Shown here piece by piece: positions 37,294 through 44,718 of a stretch of DNA of 59,981 nt (its first letter is position 1; every line of letters starts with the position of its first letter). The notes under the pieces are model-generated. The model worked only from the letters and a program-made list of their open reading frames with translations. It was not told the origin of the DNA and did no database searches. The translations under genes and the position numbers were made by a program. This stretch comes from Clostridia bacterium. Its GTDB lineage: Bacteria > Bacillota > Clostridia > Oscillospirales > Acutalibacteraceae. The stretch lies in the NCBI GenBank assembly GCA_900755895.1, contig CAAEIG010000159.1, positions 1-59,981 of the forward strand, given 5' to 3'.

Positions 37294-37731
37294 TTAGACC
37301 GCGAGTTCAGAGAGGATATTCCTGATGATATTCTCCCAAACATCGTTCTCGGGCAGGTTGCAGTCCTGCTCGTCCTGGAACCGGTCCACAGCCTCATCCA
37401 GAATGTAAAAGTTGCTGTCCGGATCGGTAGCGTCCTCATAGGAGAACCCATACTGCTCCTGGAAAGAGGACAGCTCAGCAGCCTCGGCCTCATCATCCAG
37501 AGCCTCGCGCTCAGTCCCGAACACGACAAACTCCAGATGACGCTCCGCGTCCTGAAGCAGGAAGATCTTCTGCTGCTCTCTGTACGCATCGTACAGCTCA
37601 CTGTCGGAGAGCTGGAATTCAAGCTCGTCCAGCGGGCAGCAGGGATACGCTTTGTCCAGAATAGCAGGGAGAGGCATTATCTTTTCGCAGCTGATGACCA
37701 TGACCTCAGAAATTTTCTTGCGAACCTTCAT
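37294..37731 (-). CDS. acidic hypothetical protein (145 aa)
   Basis: Starts MKVRKKISEVMVISCEKIMP behind TTTGGAGGAAAACAAC; the open frame runs 28 codons farther upstream, through the promoter leader. After a short basic N-terminus the chain is strongly acidic (EREALDDEAEAAELSSFQEQ). No known family. Monocistronic, with promoter 37784-37813 and the terminator above. Confidence 0.65.
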   Translation of the reverse strand: MKVRKKISEVMVISCEKIMPLPAILDKAYPCCPLDELEFQLSDSELYDAYREQQKIFLLQDAERHLEFVVFGTEREALDDEAEAAELSSFQEQYGFSYEDATDPDSNFYILDEAVDRFQDEQDCNLPENDVWENIIRNILSELAV

Positions 37732-37783
37732 GTTGTTTTCCTCCAAATATGTATTTATATCCCTAAAGTGAGGTTCTGCTAGG

Positions 37784-37813
37784 ATACTATGCAAAGCTGC
37801 TACAACCCATTCC
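37784..37813 (-). promoter_or_regulatory. sigma-type promoter (GGAATGG / TGCATAGTAT)
   Basis: Minus strand GGAATGGGTTG and TGCATAGTAT. Leader CCTCACTTTAGGG, AATACATATTTGGAGG. Confidence 0.75.
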
Positions 37814-37920
37814 ACCGGCGTCGGACCAGTAAATTGTTTTCCAAAACAGCCGGTCTAAAAATCGTTGCTGCCAACGCTAAAAAAACAATCCATCCGAGTC
37901 TGGAGGTAAAGCCAGCATGC

Positions 37921-38018
37921 TTCACGGACCCAGCATAGGCTCCCGACGGGAGCCGGCCCGCGGCCACAGCTTCCAGCAAGACAGGACCTCCCCGCCGATT
38001 TCTTCGTTAATAAAGACG
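37921..38018 (+). repeat. intergenic structured repeat, copy L
   Basis: TTCACGGACCCAGCATAGG, hairpin GGCTCCCGACGGGAGCC, tail TTTCTTCGTTAATAAAGA. It points into the terminator of the TadZ-like gene. Confidence 0.85.
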
Positions 38019-38042
38019 CGTACCACCTCTCCCCTGCCGGCA

Positions 38043-38075
38043 TAAAAAAAAGGAGCCGCCCCGAAGAACGGCTCC
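38043..38075 (-). terminator. terminator of the 41409-38090 operon
   Basis: Minus strand GGAGCCG and CGGCTCC are followed by TTTTTTTT. Confidence 0.85.
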
Positions 38076-38089
38076 TATGCTACGCAACA

Positions 38090-40138
38090 TCATCTACCCA
38101 GATGCATCCGCAGATCCATGTATTCCTGCTTATTCTTGCCATTGGACAGGACATAGGGCACCATGGCAAAGTTGGCGTTCATATAGCCTTCACTGTCCAG
38201 GCTGATTTTATTGACCCGCCTGGAGGGGATGTGCAGGATATCACAGATCGTCTTATCGGTCATCCGGTTCTTGGGCGAGAACTGGTTGATCACAAACTCC
38301 ATATTCTGCACCAGGTTGGCACCCCGGCTGCGGGCTAGAGAGGTGATCATCACACCTGCCGTGCGGATGCCATGGGTGTCCTGAGTCATGGTCATGACCA
38401 ACTGATTGGCCCGGTAGGAACTGGTAAGGAACATATCCAGAGCATTCTGGTCGTCAGGCTGAATATCCACGATCACATAACTGTACCGTTCCTTCACGGT
38501 CAGCCAGTAGGTCAGGTTCTTCAGGTCGTCCTCCGACAGATAGGCAGCCGTTCCCCGGCGGCAGTCATTGACAAACTTGTTGCTGTAAAGCAGGAAATGC
38601 AGAGGGCCAGGCAGCCGTTTGTAAATCTTGGCCGTATTCTTATTGGCTGTCTTTACGCCATGGGGTTTGATGATACACCGGGCGGCCATGTTGGTATTAT
38701 TCTGCTGCAGGGCTGCTAGAGCCGTGTCCAATCCCAAAGCAATATTGTTGAACTCGAAGAAACCGGCTACCATAGGGAACTGACGGTTGATTTCGATGAA
38801 GCAAGTCTTAAACCCGGCGTTTGCCAGCGAAATAGCTGTGTTGAGAGCAACAGTGGAATTGCCCACTCCATGCTTGGTGCCCATGAAAGCGATTACGCGG
38901 CCATCACCCATGGCCAACTGCCGGCACTCGACTTCATCATCTGGAACGACCACATAGTCATCCTCCAGCACTGTATCGATGGCATGTGTCACATCGCGTG
39001 GGACAGCTAGGGCCATATTCTCAATCTTCTGCTCCCGCTCCTCCAGTTCCTTGCCTAGCCGGATCCGGTCAGCCTGGACTGATTCCACAGTGGCGGTAAG
39101 GTCGCTGATCTGTTGTCTCAGCTCACCGATCGTATTCTTATACTGAGCCCGCTCGGCCAGCCATTTGTCGGTCTGTTCCTTATACCAGTCGGCCGACTTG
39201 GAGGTCTGCAGTTGGACCAACTGTGCCTGCTGCTGCTGGAGTGTCAGCTCCGCAGTATCCTTGAATTTGAGCAGCTGCTCCTCAGCGTTCTGCCGCAGTT
39301 TAATGGCTTCAGCAAGCTGCGTCTTGAGGGATGCCTCCGAGGCCGTCTTCTCACGCAGATCAACTGTCATCCTGGAAACTGACTCGCGTAGGCCCTCCAT
39401 CTCTTCCTTCATGCTCAATGTCTGGAGCATGACCTGCTGTTCCACAATTTTTGGAACTTCTGACTGGGCTTCTCGCCGGGCGGCCTCCAGCATGGCGCTG
39501 CGCATGGCCTCATTGTCCACATGGGGTGTTTCTACAACCCTGATGGCGGGCGCCGCGGGCGCCTCAGGGGCTGCGTCAATGTGGACAGTATGATCGGTTG
39601 GTTTGGTACCCAGGGGCCCAAAACCCTTCAGCAGACCTCCGAGCAAACCGCCCTTCTTGCTGCCACCCGCCTCAGTGGACTCAGCCGGCTGGATTGGCGC
39701 GTTGGGCAGGTACTCTTCCATATATTCGGTGTGGAAGTACTTAGCCACATCGCCAAAGTTGCGGGGCCGCAGCACATAATCCACGATTTCAGCGGGCGAG
39801 ATGGCGTCGCCATTGAGGATATCATAGATGCCTAGGAACACCAGGGAGCAGAGCAGCTTACTGGTGGTGGGCTGCTTATTTGCCATGAAGATGATCCGCA
39901 CCTCCGGGAAGTTCTCCCGGACTGATTTCATCAGTTCGAAGATATCCGTGCCGCCCTTCAGACCCTCGCGGTATAGCAGAATATCGGCGCCTGTCTGCTT
40001 CAGGGACGGCAGTACCTGCTCCCGGTAGCCGGCCGAGCCGACACTCACAATACCGCCATTCGTCTGGGCAGTCAGGGAGCGGCTGATCACATCTTCAATT
40101 TGTTTAGACTGAACCGCGTATAGGATTTTTTGCGTCAT
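38090..40138 (-). CDS. TadZ/CpaE-like MinD-family ATPase with receiver-like domain
   Basis: A 682-residue protein in three parts. Residues 1-150 look like a receiver-type domain (ILYAVQSKQIEDVISRSLTA, GADILLYREGLKGGTD). Residues about 215-380 form a coiled coil (LKFKDTAELTLQQQQAQLVQ). The C-terminal 290 residues are MinD/ParA-like: VIAFMGTKHGVGNSTVALN, YVIVDIQPDD. In the deviant Walker A the signature Lys is kept (KHGVG) but the P-loop Lys is Asn, as in TadZ/CpaE proteins that localise pilus machinery. It probably positions a secretion or transfer complex. Start ATG 40138 behind AAGGAGGGG. It follows the 40144 gene directly. Confidence 0.85.
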   Translation of the reverse strand: MTQKILYAVQSKQIEDVISRSLTAQTNGGIVSVGSAGYREQVLPSLKQTGADILLYREGLKGGTDIFELMKSVRENFPEVRIIFMANKQPTTSKLLCSLVFLGIYDILNGDAISPAEIVDYVLRPRNFGDVAKYFHTEYMEEYLPNAPIQPAESTEAGGSKKGGLLGGLLKGFGPLGTKPTDHTVHIDAAPEAPAAPAIRVVETPHVDNEAMRSAMLEAARREAQSEVPKIVEQQVMLQTLSMKEEMEGLRESVSRMTVDLREKTASEASLKTQLAEAIKLRQNAEEQLLKFKDTAELTLQQQQAQLVQLQTSKSADWYKEQTDKWLAERAQYKNTIGELRQQISDLTATVESVQADRIRLGKELEEREQKIENMALAVPRDVTHAIDTVLEDDYVVVPDDEVECRQLAMGDGRVIAFMGTKHGVGNSTVALNTAISLANAGFKTCFIEINRQFPMVAGFFEFNNIALGLDTALAALQQNNTNMAARCIIKPHGVKTANKNTAKIYKRLPGPLHFLLYSNKFVNDCRRGTAAYLSEDDLKNLTYWLTVKERYSYVIVDIQPDDQNALDMFLTSSYRANQLVMTMTQDTHGIRTAGVMITSLARSRGANLVQNMEFVINQFSPKNRMTDKTICDILHIPSRRVNKISLDSEGYMNANFAMVPYVLSNGKNKQEYMDLRMHLGR

Positions 40139-40143
40139 TTTTC

Positions 40144-41409
40144 TCAACCCCTCCTTGTTTTGGATTCGTACGGCCTGTACTGCCGTTTTTCATAGAACAA
40201 GTCCTGCATATCAGGACCTGTAAAATGATATTGATTACCAAGCTGGTCAAATACAAATACTGCCTCGTGCAGTGGTTTTTCCCGAAGCCGGCCCAGGGTC
40301 ACAAACAGGATATTCGTGTTCAAATCTCTTACCAGACCCGCATGGAACAAGTCCCGGCATACCTCATTCTCACTGGGCGACAAAACCAGCATTCGCAGAG
40401 TCTCAAAGGCCGTCCTGTCCAGCCGAGCTGAAGACTGCTCCCAATAGGCAATTCGCTTGAGCAGAGCTACTGGCCGTTTATATCCGTCAATGGCCAGGAC
40501 AAATTGCCGATCTGGAAGCCGGCACAGCCACTCCCCTGTTTGTACAAACTCTGGAGGGTTATTGGCCACGACGATGCCTGCCTGCCTAAGCTGGGCCAGG
40601 AAGGAGTCCTCATGCCAGCTCTGACCGCCGATCAACTCTCTGGCGACCTCAATCATCTCCTCGTTACTGCCAATGTAGCACTCAAACATGGGCCCCAACA
40701 GGTCCATGGATGTCTCAGCCAGGGACCGGACGACAATTTTACGCCGGGCGGCCAGCTTCTTTACATTTTCAGTGGCAAAGAGAACGATGATGCGCTTCTT
40801 GCGGTGAAGCTGGTAGTCGCGGGAGAGGAAATAGTTGCGATAGTGGGTCCATTTCTCCCGGAGGATCTTGGACTCCTCATTGCCCATATCCATCTCCAGG
40901 AAAATGTGGAAGTCGGGCAACTCCAGGACGCCATCCGGCTGCGCATAGCAGAAGTTGGTGGCAAAGAGGTTGTCTTTATAGCAGGCTGGATCCAGGCTGC
41001 AGACGCGGAGTATCTCAAGAGCCAAGTCATTGAGCCGGCACTGGTGGTCCAAGATTTGATCCTTCATCCGCAATGATCCGGCCGAGGCCTCATATTGTTT
41101 CTTTCCGCTCCGCTCCTTGAAGGAGTACATGGTACGCCTTGATGTCTCCCGGACATACTGGACGCCGCGCTTGGTGAGGAAATAAACCCAGACGCCCGGT
41201 TTGTACTCATGGGCGTCAATGAGCCAGTTCTCTACCAGTTCGTTGATGCGCATGAGCGTGTAGTCATTTTTACCGTCATCCAAGTCCTTGTAAAAGTATT
41301 CAGCCAGCTGCCTGTCGTTGAGGCAGCGGTGGCGGTAAATACCGTGGAGGGCATTGTGGTCTTCTGGGGTGATAATGGAAAATGCTTTTTCAACTGCTCT
41401 GGTTGCCAA
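40144..41409 (-). CDS. replication-relaxation family winged-helix protein
   Basis: A 421-residue protein with an N-terminal winged helix (IITPEDHNALHGIYRHRCLN, DRQLAEYFYKD) and a large C-terminal part (FHIFLEMDMGNEESKILREK). Proteins of this replication-relaxation group occur on conjugative plasmids and ICEs and are thought to act in plasmid replication or mobilisation. The Glu/Asp/Lys arrangement in FLEMDMGNEESKILREKWTHY recalls PD-(D/E)xK relaxase-like cores. It starts at TTG (41409) behind AAAGGAGGGCTCACACT. The stop precedes the ATG at 40138 by six bases, so the two are coupled. Confidence 0.75.
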   Translation of the reverse strand: MATRAVEKAFSIITPEDHNALHGIYRHRCLNDRQLAEYFYKDLDDGKNDYTLMRINELVENWLIDAHEYKPGVWVYFLTKRGVQYVRETSRRTMYSFKERSGKKQYEASAGSLRMKDQILDHQCRLNDLALEILRVCSLDPACYKDNLFATNFCYAQPDGVLELPDFHIFLEMDMGNEESKILREKWTHYRNYFLSRDYQLHRKKRIIVLFATENVKKLAARRKIVVRSLAETSMDLLGPMFECYIGSNEEMIEVARELIGGQSWHEDSFLAQLRQAGIVVANNPPEFVQTGEWLCRLPDRQFVLAIDGYKRPVALLKRIAYWEQSSARLDRTAFETLRMLVLSPSENEVCRDLFHAGLVRDLNTNILFVTLGRLREKPLHEAVFVFDQLGNQYHFTGPDMQDLFYEKRQYRPYESKTRRG

Positions 41410-41439
41410 AGTGTGAGCCCTCCTTTCTTTCTGTTTAAT

Positions 41440-41469
41440 ATTCTATGCAAAGTTCACCCGCTCTATTGG
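41440..41469 (-). promoter_or_regulatory. sigma-type promoter (CCAATAG / TGCATAGAAT)
   Basis: Minus strand CCAATAGAGC and TGCATAGAAT. Short leader without the dyad. Confidence 0.6.
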
Positions 41470-41573
41470 CGGAGCAAATATCCGGAACTTGTCTGGGTTG
41501 TCGTGCCAAACCGTCTCCATCCGGACAGACTTTGCCAGGAGAGTCCTTCGCAGAGAGTTGGACAGGTCTTTTT

Positions 41574-41659
41574 TAACGAAGAAAAGAGGCGGGGAGTTTT
41601 GTTTTTGCCGGGAGCTTTGCCGCGGGCCGGTTCCTTCAGGAACCTATGCCGGGTCCGCG
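41574..41659 (-). repeat. intergenic structured repeat, copy M
   Basis: Minus strand: CGCGGACCCGGCATAGG, hairpin GGTTCCTGAAGGAACC, tail TTTCTTCGTTAAAAAAGA. The tail is about 100 bases from the promoter at 41469. Confidence 0.85.
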
Positions 41660-41676
41660 AGTCTGCCTGCACGCAA

Positions 41677-41705
41677 GAAGAAAGGCTCCGTATGGAGCCT
41701 TTCTT
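41677..41705 (-). terminator. terminator of the 42385 gene
   Basis: Minus strand AAGGCTCC and GGAGCCTT are followed by TCTTCTTG. Confidence 0.75.
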
Positions 41706-41710
41706 TGCAG

Positions 41711-42385
41711 CTATGCCGTCTTTGCCAACAGCGCAGAACGGAGATGTTTCGCCAGTTCATCCGGCGACAGAGGAAAGAATCCGGTCTCCGGGCACGGCAC
41801 TACATAGGCGGGCTTTCCGCCATATGGTTTATGGACCTCCACCCGCCGCACCCCCGGGACCTCCTGGCGGAAGTCCAGAAGGATTGCCTGCCGCTGCCGG
41901 GCGTCCACGCCCAGCGCCTGCGCCTGCTGAGCGCGCAGTTTCTTATACTTGCCATCCCGCAGATCTACATGGCCGGTACGGCGCCAGTATCCAGTATAGT
42001 CGCACAAAAATTCTACATGACACACCTGACCGTTCAGCCGAACCTGGAAATCACAGTCGGCACCTGTTTGACAGTACTGGAGTATGGCCCTCCTCTTATC
42101 AGCTCCCGCAGCTGTAGCTTCACAGCCAGCCTCAGTAAGCAGATGAAGGAAATAGTCCTCAACCAGCCAGGAGGCCACCAGATCCCGGGCATACTCGATG
42201 GACGAGCGTCCATCGGCACAGTAGGCACAGCTCTGGATGTTCTCCCAGATTTGTGGAAAGTCCTTCTGGAGCTGCTTATTCCGCCGGGCCAGGATCAGGT
42301 AGTTTTCCTTGCTGTAGTTAAACTCCCGGGCCATAGCCAGCACCGGTTTTGGCAATAGCTGCGATGCGCTTTGATAGGCTCCCAT
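41711..42385 (-). CDS. hypothetical protein with possible PD-(D/E)xK core (224 aa)
   Basis: Starts MGAYQSASQLLPKPVLAMAR behind CCAAGGAGGCGAAAACAATC. The middle holds GADCDFQVRLNGQVCHVEFL followed by DYTGYWRRTGHVDLRDGKYKKL: an Asp in a strand, then VEF with Glu, then a Lys-rich helix. That order fits a restriction-like nuclease fold but the spacing is loose. Another reading is a conjugation accessory protein. It lies next to the pilin cluster. Promoter 42439-42468. Confidence 0.6.
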   Translation of the reverse strand: MGAYQSASQLLPKPVLAMAREFNYSKENYLILARRNKQLQKDFPQIWENIQSCAYCADGRSSIEYARDLVASWLVEDYFLHLLTEAGCEATAAGADKRRAILQYCQTGADCDFQVRLNGQVCHVEFLCDYTGYWRRTGHVDLRDGKYKKLRAQQAQALGVDARQRQAILLDFRQEVPGVRRVEVHKPYGGKPAYVVPCPETGFFPLSPDELAKHLRSALLAKTA

Positions 42386-42438
42386 GATTGTTTTCGCCTC
42401 CTTGGATCTGAAACTGCCAGACTTATTTTCCCAATGTA

Positions 42439-42468
42439 TTTATATGCAAATGGTCTACATTGTATTTT
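42439..42468 (-). promoter_or_regulatory. sigma-type promoter variant (TGCATATAAA)
   Basis: Minus strand TGCATATAAA with an upstream AAAATACAATG. The last base differs from the consensus. Confidence 0.5.
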
Positions 42469-42542
42469 CGGGATGAGAAAGGACGACGGAATATCTGCTG
42501 TCCTTCTTCGCTCTCTTGTAGTTAGGTCCCCTGTGATGACAC

Positions 42543-42962
42543 TTAGCCCAGGAAGTTCCAGAAGAACGACACAACGACCCAGGCACCACCGAACAGTGTC
42601 AGGGCGATACCGGAGACCAGAATGCCGGAGAGGGCTCGCTGCCGGGCCTGAGGGTTGCCAGCCGAAGTTGCCAGTCTTGTCACGCTGATTAAAAATGCAA
42701 CAAAGCAGATGATGGTACAAATGGCCGTGATGACCTGGGCGACTTCTCGTACTTGTTTCATTACATGGTCTTCAAAAGCGTCCTTTACCCCAGTAGTCTG
42801 CGTCATATCCGGCATGTCTCCGGGCTGAATTTTGACACCATTACCATCAATTTGGATGTCGATGGCGGCGGCATGTGCGGGGAATACAAGACCAAAGACC
42901 GAAGTAAGCAATACCGGAAAAGACATCAGCCAAATGTAGAATTTCGTGCAGAGCTTCCGCAT
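42543..42962 (-). CDS. VirB2/TrbC-like pilin precursor 1 (139 aa)
   Basis: Starts MRKLCTKFYIWLMSFPVLLT behind ACAAGGAGGTGTGTTATCC. A long signal peptide ends PAHAAA. Two hydrophobic segments near residues 75-95 and 112-135 are separated by the basic hairpin AGNPQARQRALSG, the VirB2/TrbC layout of conjugative pilins. The C-terminus GGAWVVVSFFWNFL is almost the same as in the neighbour at 43047, at DNA level too, so the two arose by duplication. It would form or modulate the conjugative pilus in the membrane. A GC-rich stem lies between the two genes. Confidence 0.8.
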   Translation of the reverse strand: MRKLCTKFYIWLMSFPVLLTSVFGLVFPAHAAAIDIQIDGNGVKIQPGDMPDMTQTTGVKDAFEDHVMKQVREVAQVITAICTIICFVAFLISVTRLATSAGNPQARQRALSGILVSGIALTLFGGAWVVVSFFWNFLG

Positions 42963-42984
42963 GGATAACACACCTCCTTGTCAG

Positions 42985-43018
42985 AAATTAGAAATGGGGC
43001 GGCGGAAAACCGCCGCCC
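42985..43018 (-). terminator. intercistronic hairpin between the pilin genes
   Basis: Minus strand GGGCGGCGG, TTTT loop, CCGCCGCCC, then CATTTCTAATTTC. The T-run is broken, so it may only attenuate or stabilise the transcript. Confidence 0.55.
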
Positions 43019-43046
43019 TGTTGGCATAGGGTTATTGTGTTGGCGC

Positions 43047-43520
43047 TTAGTTGAGGAAGTTCCAGAAGAACGACACGACAACCCAGGCGCCGCCGAACAG
43101 TGCCAGCGCCACACCGGAGAACATGATGCCGGTGAGAGCTGTCTTGCGAGTCATGGGGTTGCCGGCAGACATAGCCAGTCGGGCAATCCAGAACAACAGG
43201 CAGGCGAACGAGATAATGGTCAGAATCGTAGTCACTGTCTGTGCGACCTCACGGACCTTGCCTTCTACTGTGTCAAGATCCTGATTCTGGCCCAGGTCTT
43301 GCGAAGGATTAAAGTTATCGCTGAACAGATCGTCGACGGTCCCAGTCGTTCCGCCCTGGCCCTGCTGGCCATTGCCGGCGTGAGCCGCCACAATAAAGGG
43401 CTGCGACCATGCGCCCTCCTGGTTCGCCATCCCGGTGAAGCCGCCGATCATGCCAAAGCACAGAAAGAGCATGGCAAACAGAGCGGCAGCCCGGGTGCGA
43501 AGGTTGGTTGCGAGTTTCAT
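43047..43520 (-). CDS. VirB2/TrbC-like pilin precursor 2 (157 aa)
   Basis: Starts MKLATNLRTRAAALFAMLFL behind AAAGGAGTACAAAAATT; the open frame is longer upstream but has no ribosome site. Signal peptide cut near AAHA. A Gly/Gln-rich segment and VDDLFSDNFNPSQDL follow, then two membrane segments around SAGNPMTRKTALTG and the shared C-terminus GGAWVVVSFFWNFLN. Paralog of 42543. The VDDLFSD motif also occurs in the membrane protein at 43832, hinting at a common partner. Tandem promoters at 43613 and 43673. Confidence 0.8.
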   Translation of the reverse strand: MKLATNLRTRAAALFAMLFLCFGMIGGFTGMANQEGAWSQPFIVAAHAGNGQQGQGGTTGTVDDLFSDNFNPSQDLGQNQDLDTVEGKVREVAQTVTTILTIISFACLLFWIARLAMSAGNPMTRKTALTGIMFSGVALALFGGAWVVVSFFWNFLN

Positions 43521-43612
43521 AATTTTTGTACTCCTTTCTGCGATGAACGCAAAGTGGTTTGAATTTGCCTTACAGAGCATTGTTGTGAGAATTGCTCTTA
43601 TGGCATTGTGCA

Positions 43613-43642
43613 ATACTATGCACGCGCTTCAAAAGTTATTCC
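43613..43642 (-). promoter_or_regulatory. sigma-type promoter (GGAATAA / TGCATAGTAT) of the pilin genes
   Basis: Minus strand GGAATAACTTTTG and TGCATAGTAT at exact offset. Leader of about 90 bases. Confidence 0.75.
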
Positions 43643-43672
43643 CATTTTCGCCTCGCTCAGCATGGCATTTTT

Positions 43673-43702
43673 ATACTATGCACATTCGCCAAAAGCTATT
43701 TG
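43673..43702 (-). promoter_or_regulatory. second sigma-type promoter (CAAATAG / TGCATAGTAT) of the pilin genes
   Basis: Minus strand CAAATAGCTTTTGG and TGCATAGTAT, 60 bases upstream of the first, overlapping the end of the small ORF at 43696. Confidence 0.65.
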
Positions 43703-43842
43703 CCTTTTTGGGCAGTTTCATCAGAGCCCGGCAAATCAGCCTGAAGCTCCGGCATCTTGGACGCACCTACCATCCCCAATATCCCTGCCGCTAGGCTCAG
43801 AATAGCGCTTGTGAGCAGAATATAGTTCGGCTTAGGCTTCAT
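43696..43842 (-). CDS. small membrane protein (48 aa)
   Basis: This short ORF starts MKPKPNYILLTSAILSLAAG and ends DETAQKGK. One hydrophobic segment (residues 8-28) follows a KPKPN head. Its start overlaps the end of the 43832 gene, whose own start is MKPKSNTFLLLSGIFG, so the two N-termini are similar and may be related. Ribosome site GGGAGAGGTGCCCA. It is part of the pilin-region membrane set. Function unknown. Confidence 0.6.
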   Translation of the reverse strand: MKPKPNYILLTSAILSLAAGILGMVGASKMPELQADLPGSDETAQKGK

Positions 43843-44428
43843 TGGGCACCTCTCCCTTCAGTACCTTGGCCGTCCCAATCCAGGCAAAGATGACCGCAAC
43901 CAGCGCAAGCAAATTAAAGCTGAGCACTGTGTATATGGTCATCAACACAGAGCCGGCAATGGCCTGCTTGCGGCTGTTCGTCCTCCAGGCAGCGAATATC
44001 AGGATCGTACCAACAATGAGCAGTACCGTGACGACGAGCCCGATGATGACGATCACCATTGTGAATCGAAGCGAGATGTTGATTAGATCATCGGCATGTT
44101 CATCTATATATTCATTTATATCGTCTGCGGTGACAGACGGATCCTGAACGCCAAAGGCATCTTCGATCGATATGGATTCATCACTGAACAGATCGTCGAC
44201 GCCGCCAGGCTCGATAATATAACCAGAGTCACTTCCAAATACAGTTGTTCCATAACCGGCAGTCGCCCCGTACGCAGGGCTAATAAACGACTCCTGGAAT
44301 TTATCGATGATGGATGGGACGGCAGAGAGTCCAATCATGGAAAGCACCAGCCCCAGAAGGACGAGTACAGAAACGATGCTCCCGAAAATCCCAGACAACA
44401 GCAAAAAGGTATTGGATTTAGGTTTCAT
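43832..44428 (-). CDS. membrane protein of the pilin cluster (198 aa)
   Basis: Starts MKPKSNTFLLLSGIFGSIVS behind AAAGGGGAGTATTTTTGTT. There is an N-terminal hydrophobic segment (residues 8-35), an extracytoplasmic acidic part with VDDLFSDESISIEDAFGVQD, then two further membrane segments (FTMVIVIIGLVVTVLLIVGT and LALVAVIFAWIG). VDDLFSD is shared with the pilin-like protein at 43047. It is probably a structural or assembly membrane component of the transfer apparatus. Promoter at 44482-44511. Confidence 0.7.
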   Translation of the reverse strand: MKPKSNTFLLLSGIFGSIVSVLVLLGLVLSMIGLSAVPSIIDKFQESFISPAYGATAGYGTTVFGSDSGYIIEPGGVDDLFSDESISIEDAFGVQDPSVTADDINEYIDEHADDLINISLRFTMVIVIIGLVVTVLLIVGTILIFAAWRTNSRKQAIAGSVLMTIYTVLSFNLLALVAVIFAWIGTAKVLKGEVPNEA

Positions 44429-44481
44429 AACAAAAATACTCCCCTTTCTTAGGTGGCCATGTTGCTAACCACCAATGGTTC

Positions 44482-44511
44482 ATGGTATGCTAATTGCGCT
44501 GAAACTATTTT
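44482..44511 (-). promoter_or_regulatory. sigma-type promoter (AAAATAG / AGCATACCAT)
   Basis: Minus strand AAAATAGTTTCAGC and AGCATACCAT, then AACCATTGGTGG. The T of TGCA is A here. Confidence 0.6.
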
Positions 44512-44520
44512 GAGGAGCCA

Positions 44521-44619
44521 TCATGGACCCGACATAGGTTCCCGTGAAGGAACCGGCCCGAACCACAGCTCCCGGCAAACAAAACAGACCACCTCCACAT
44601 TTCTTCGTTAAAAAAGACC
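44521..44619 (+). repeat. intergenic structured repeat, copy N
   Basis: TCATGGACCCGACATAGG, hairpin GGTTCCCGTGAAGGAACC, tail TTTCTTCGTTAAAAAAGA. The promoter of the next gene starts 15 bases later. Confidence 0.85.
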
Positions 44620-44633
44620 TTCCCATCCATCCG

Positions 44634-44663
44634 AAAATATAAAAATCGCAAAGTGCATATAAT
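44634..44663 (+). promoter_or_regulatory. sigma-type promoter (TGCATATAAT) of the 44719 gene
   Basis: TGCATATAAT at 44654-44663, weak upstream block (AAAATATA), no dyad. Confidence 0.6.
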
Positions 44664-44718
44664 ATATATGAGGAACCAGATAATCAACCCAACCACCAAG
44701 AAAGGAGATCTGCCTCCC

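Noticed and set aside
38090..40138. Ordinary ParA partition protein
   Set aside because: The P-loop lysine is replaced (KHGVGNST), there are added receiver-like and coiled-coil parts and no ParB-like gene follows. TadZ/CpaE-like fits better.
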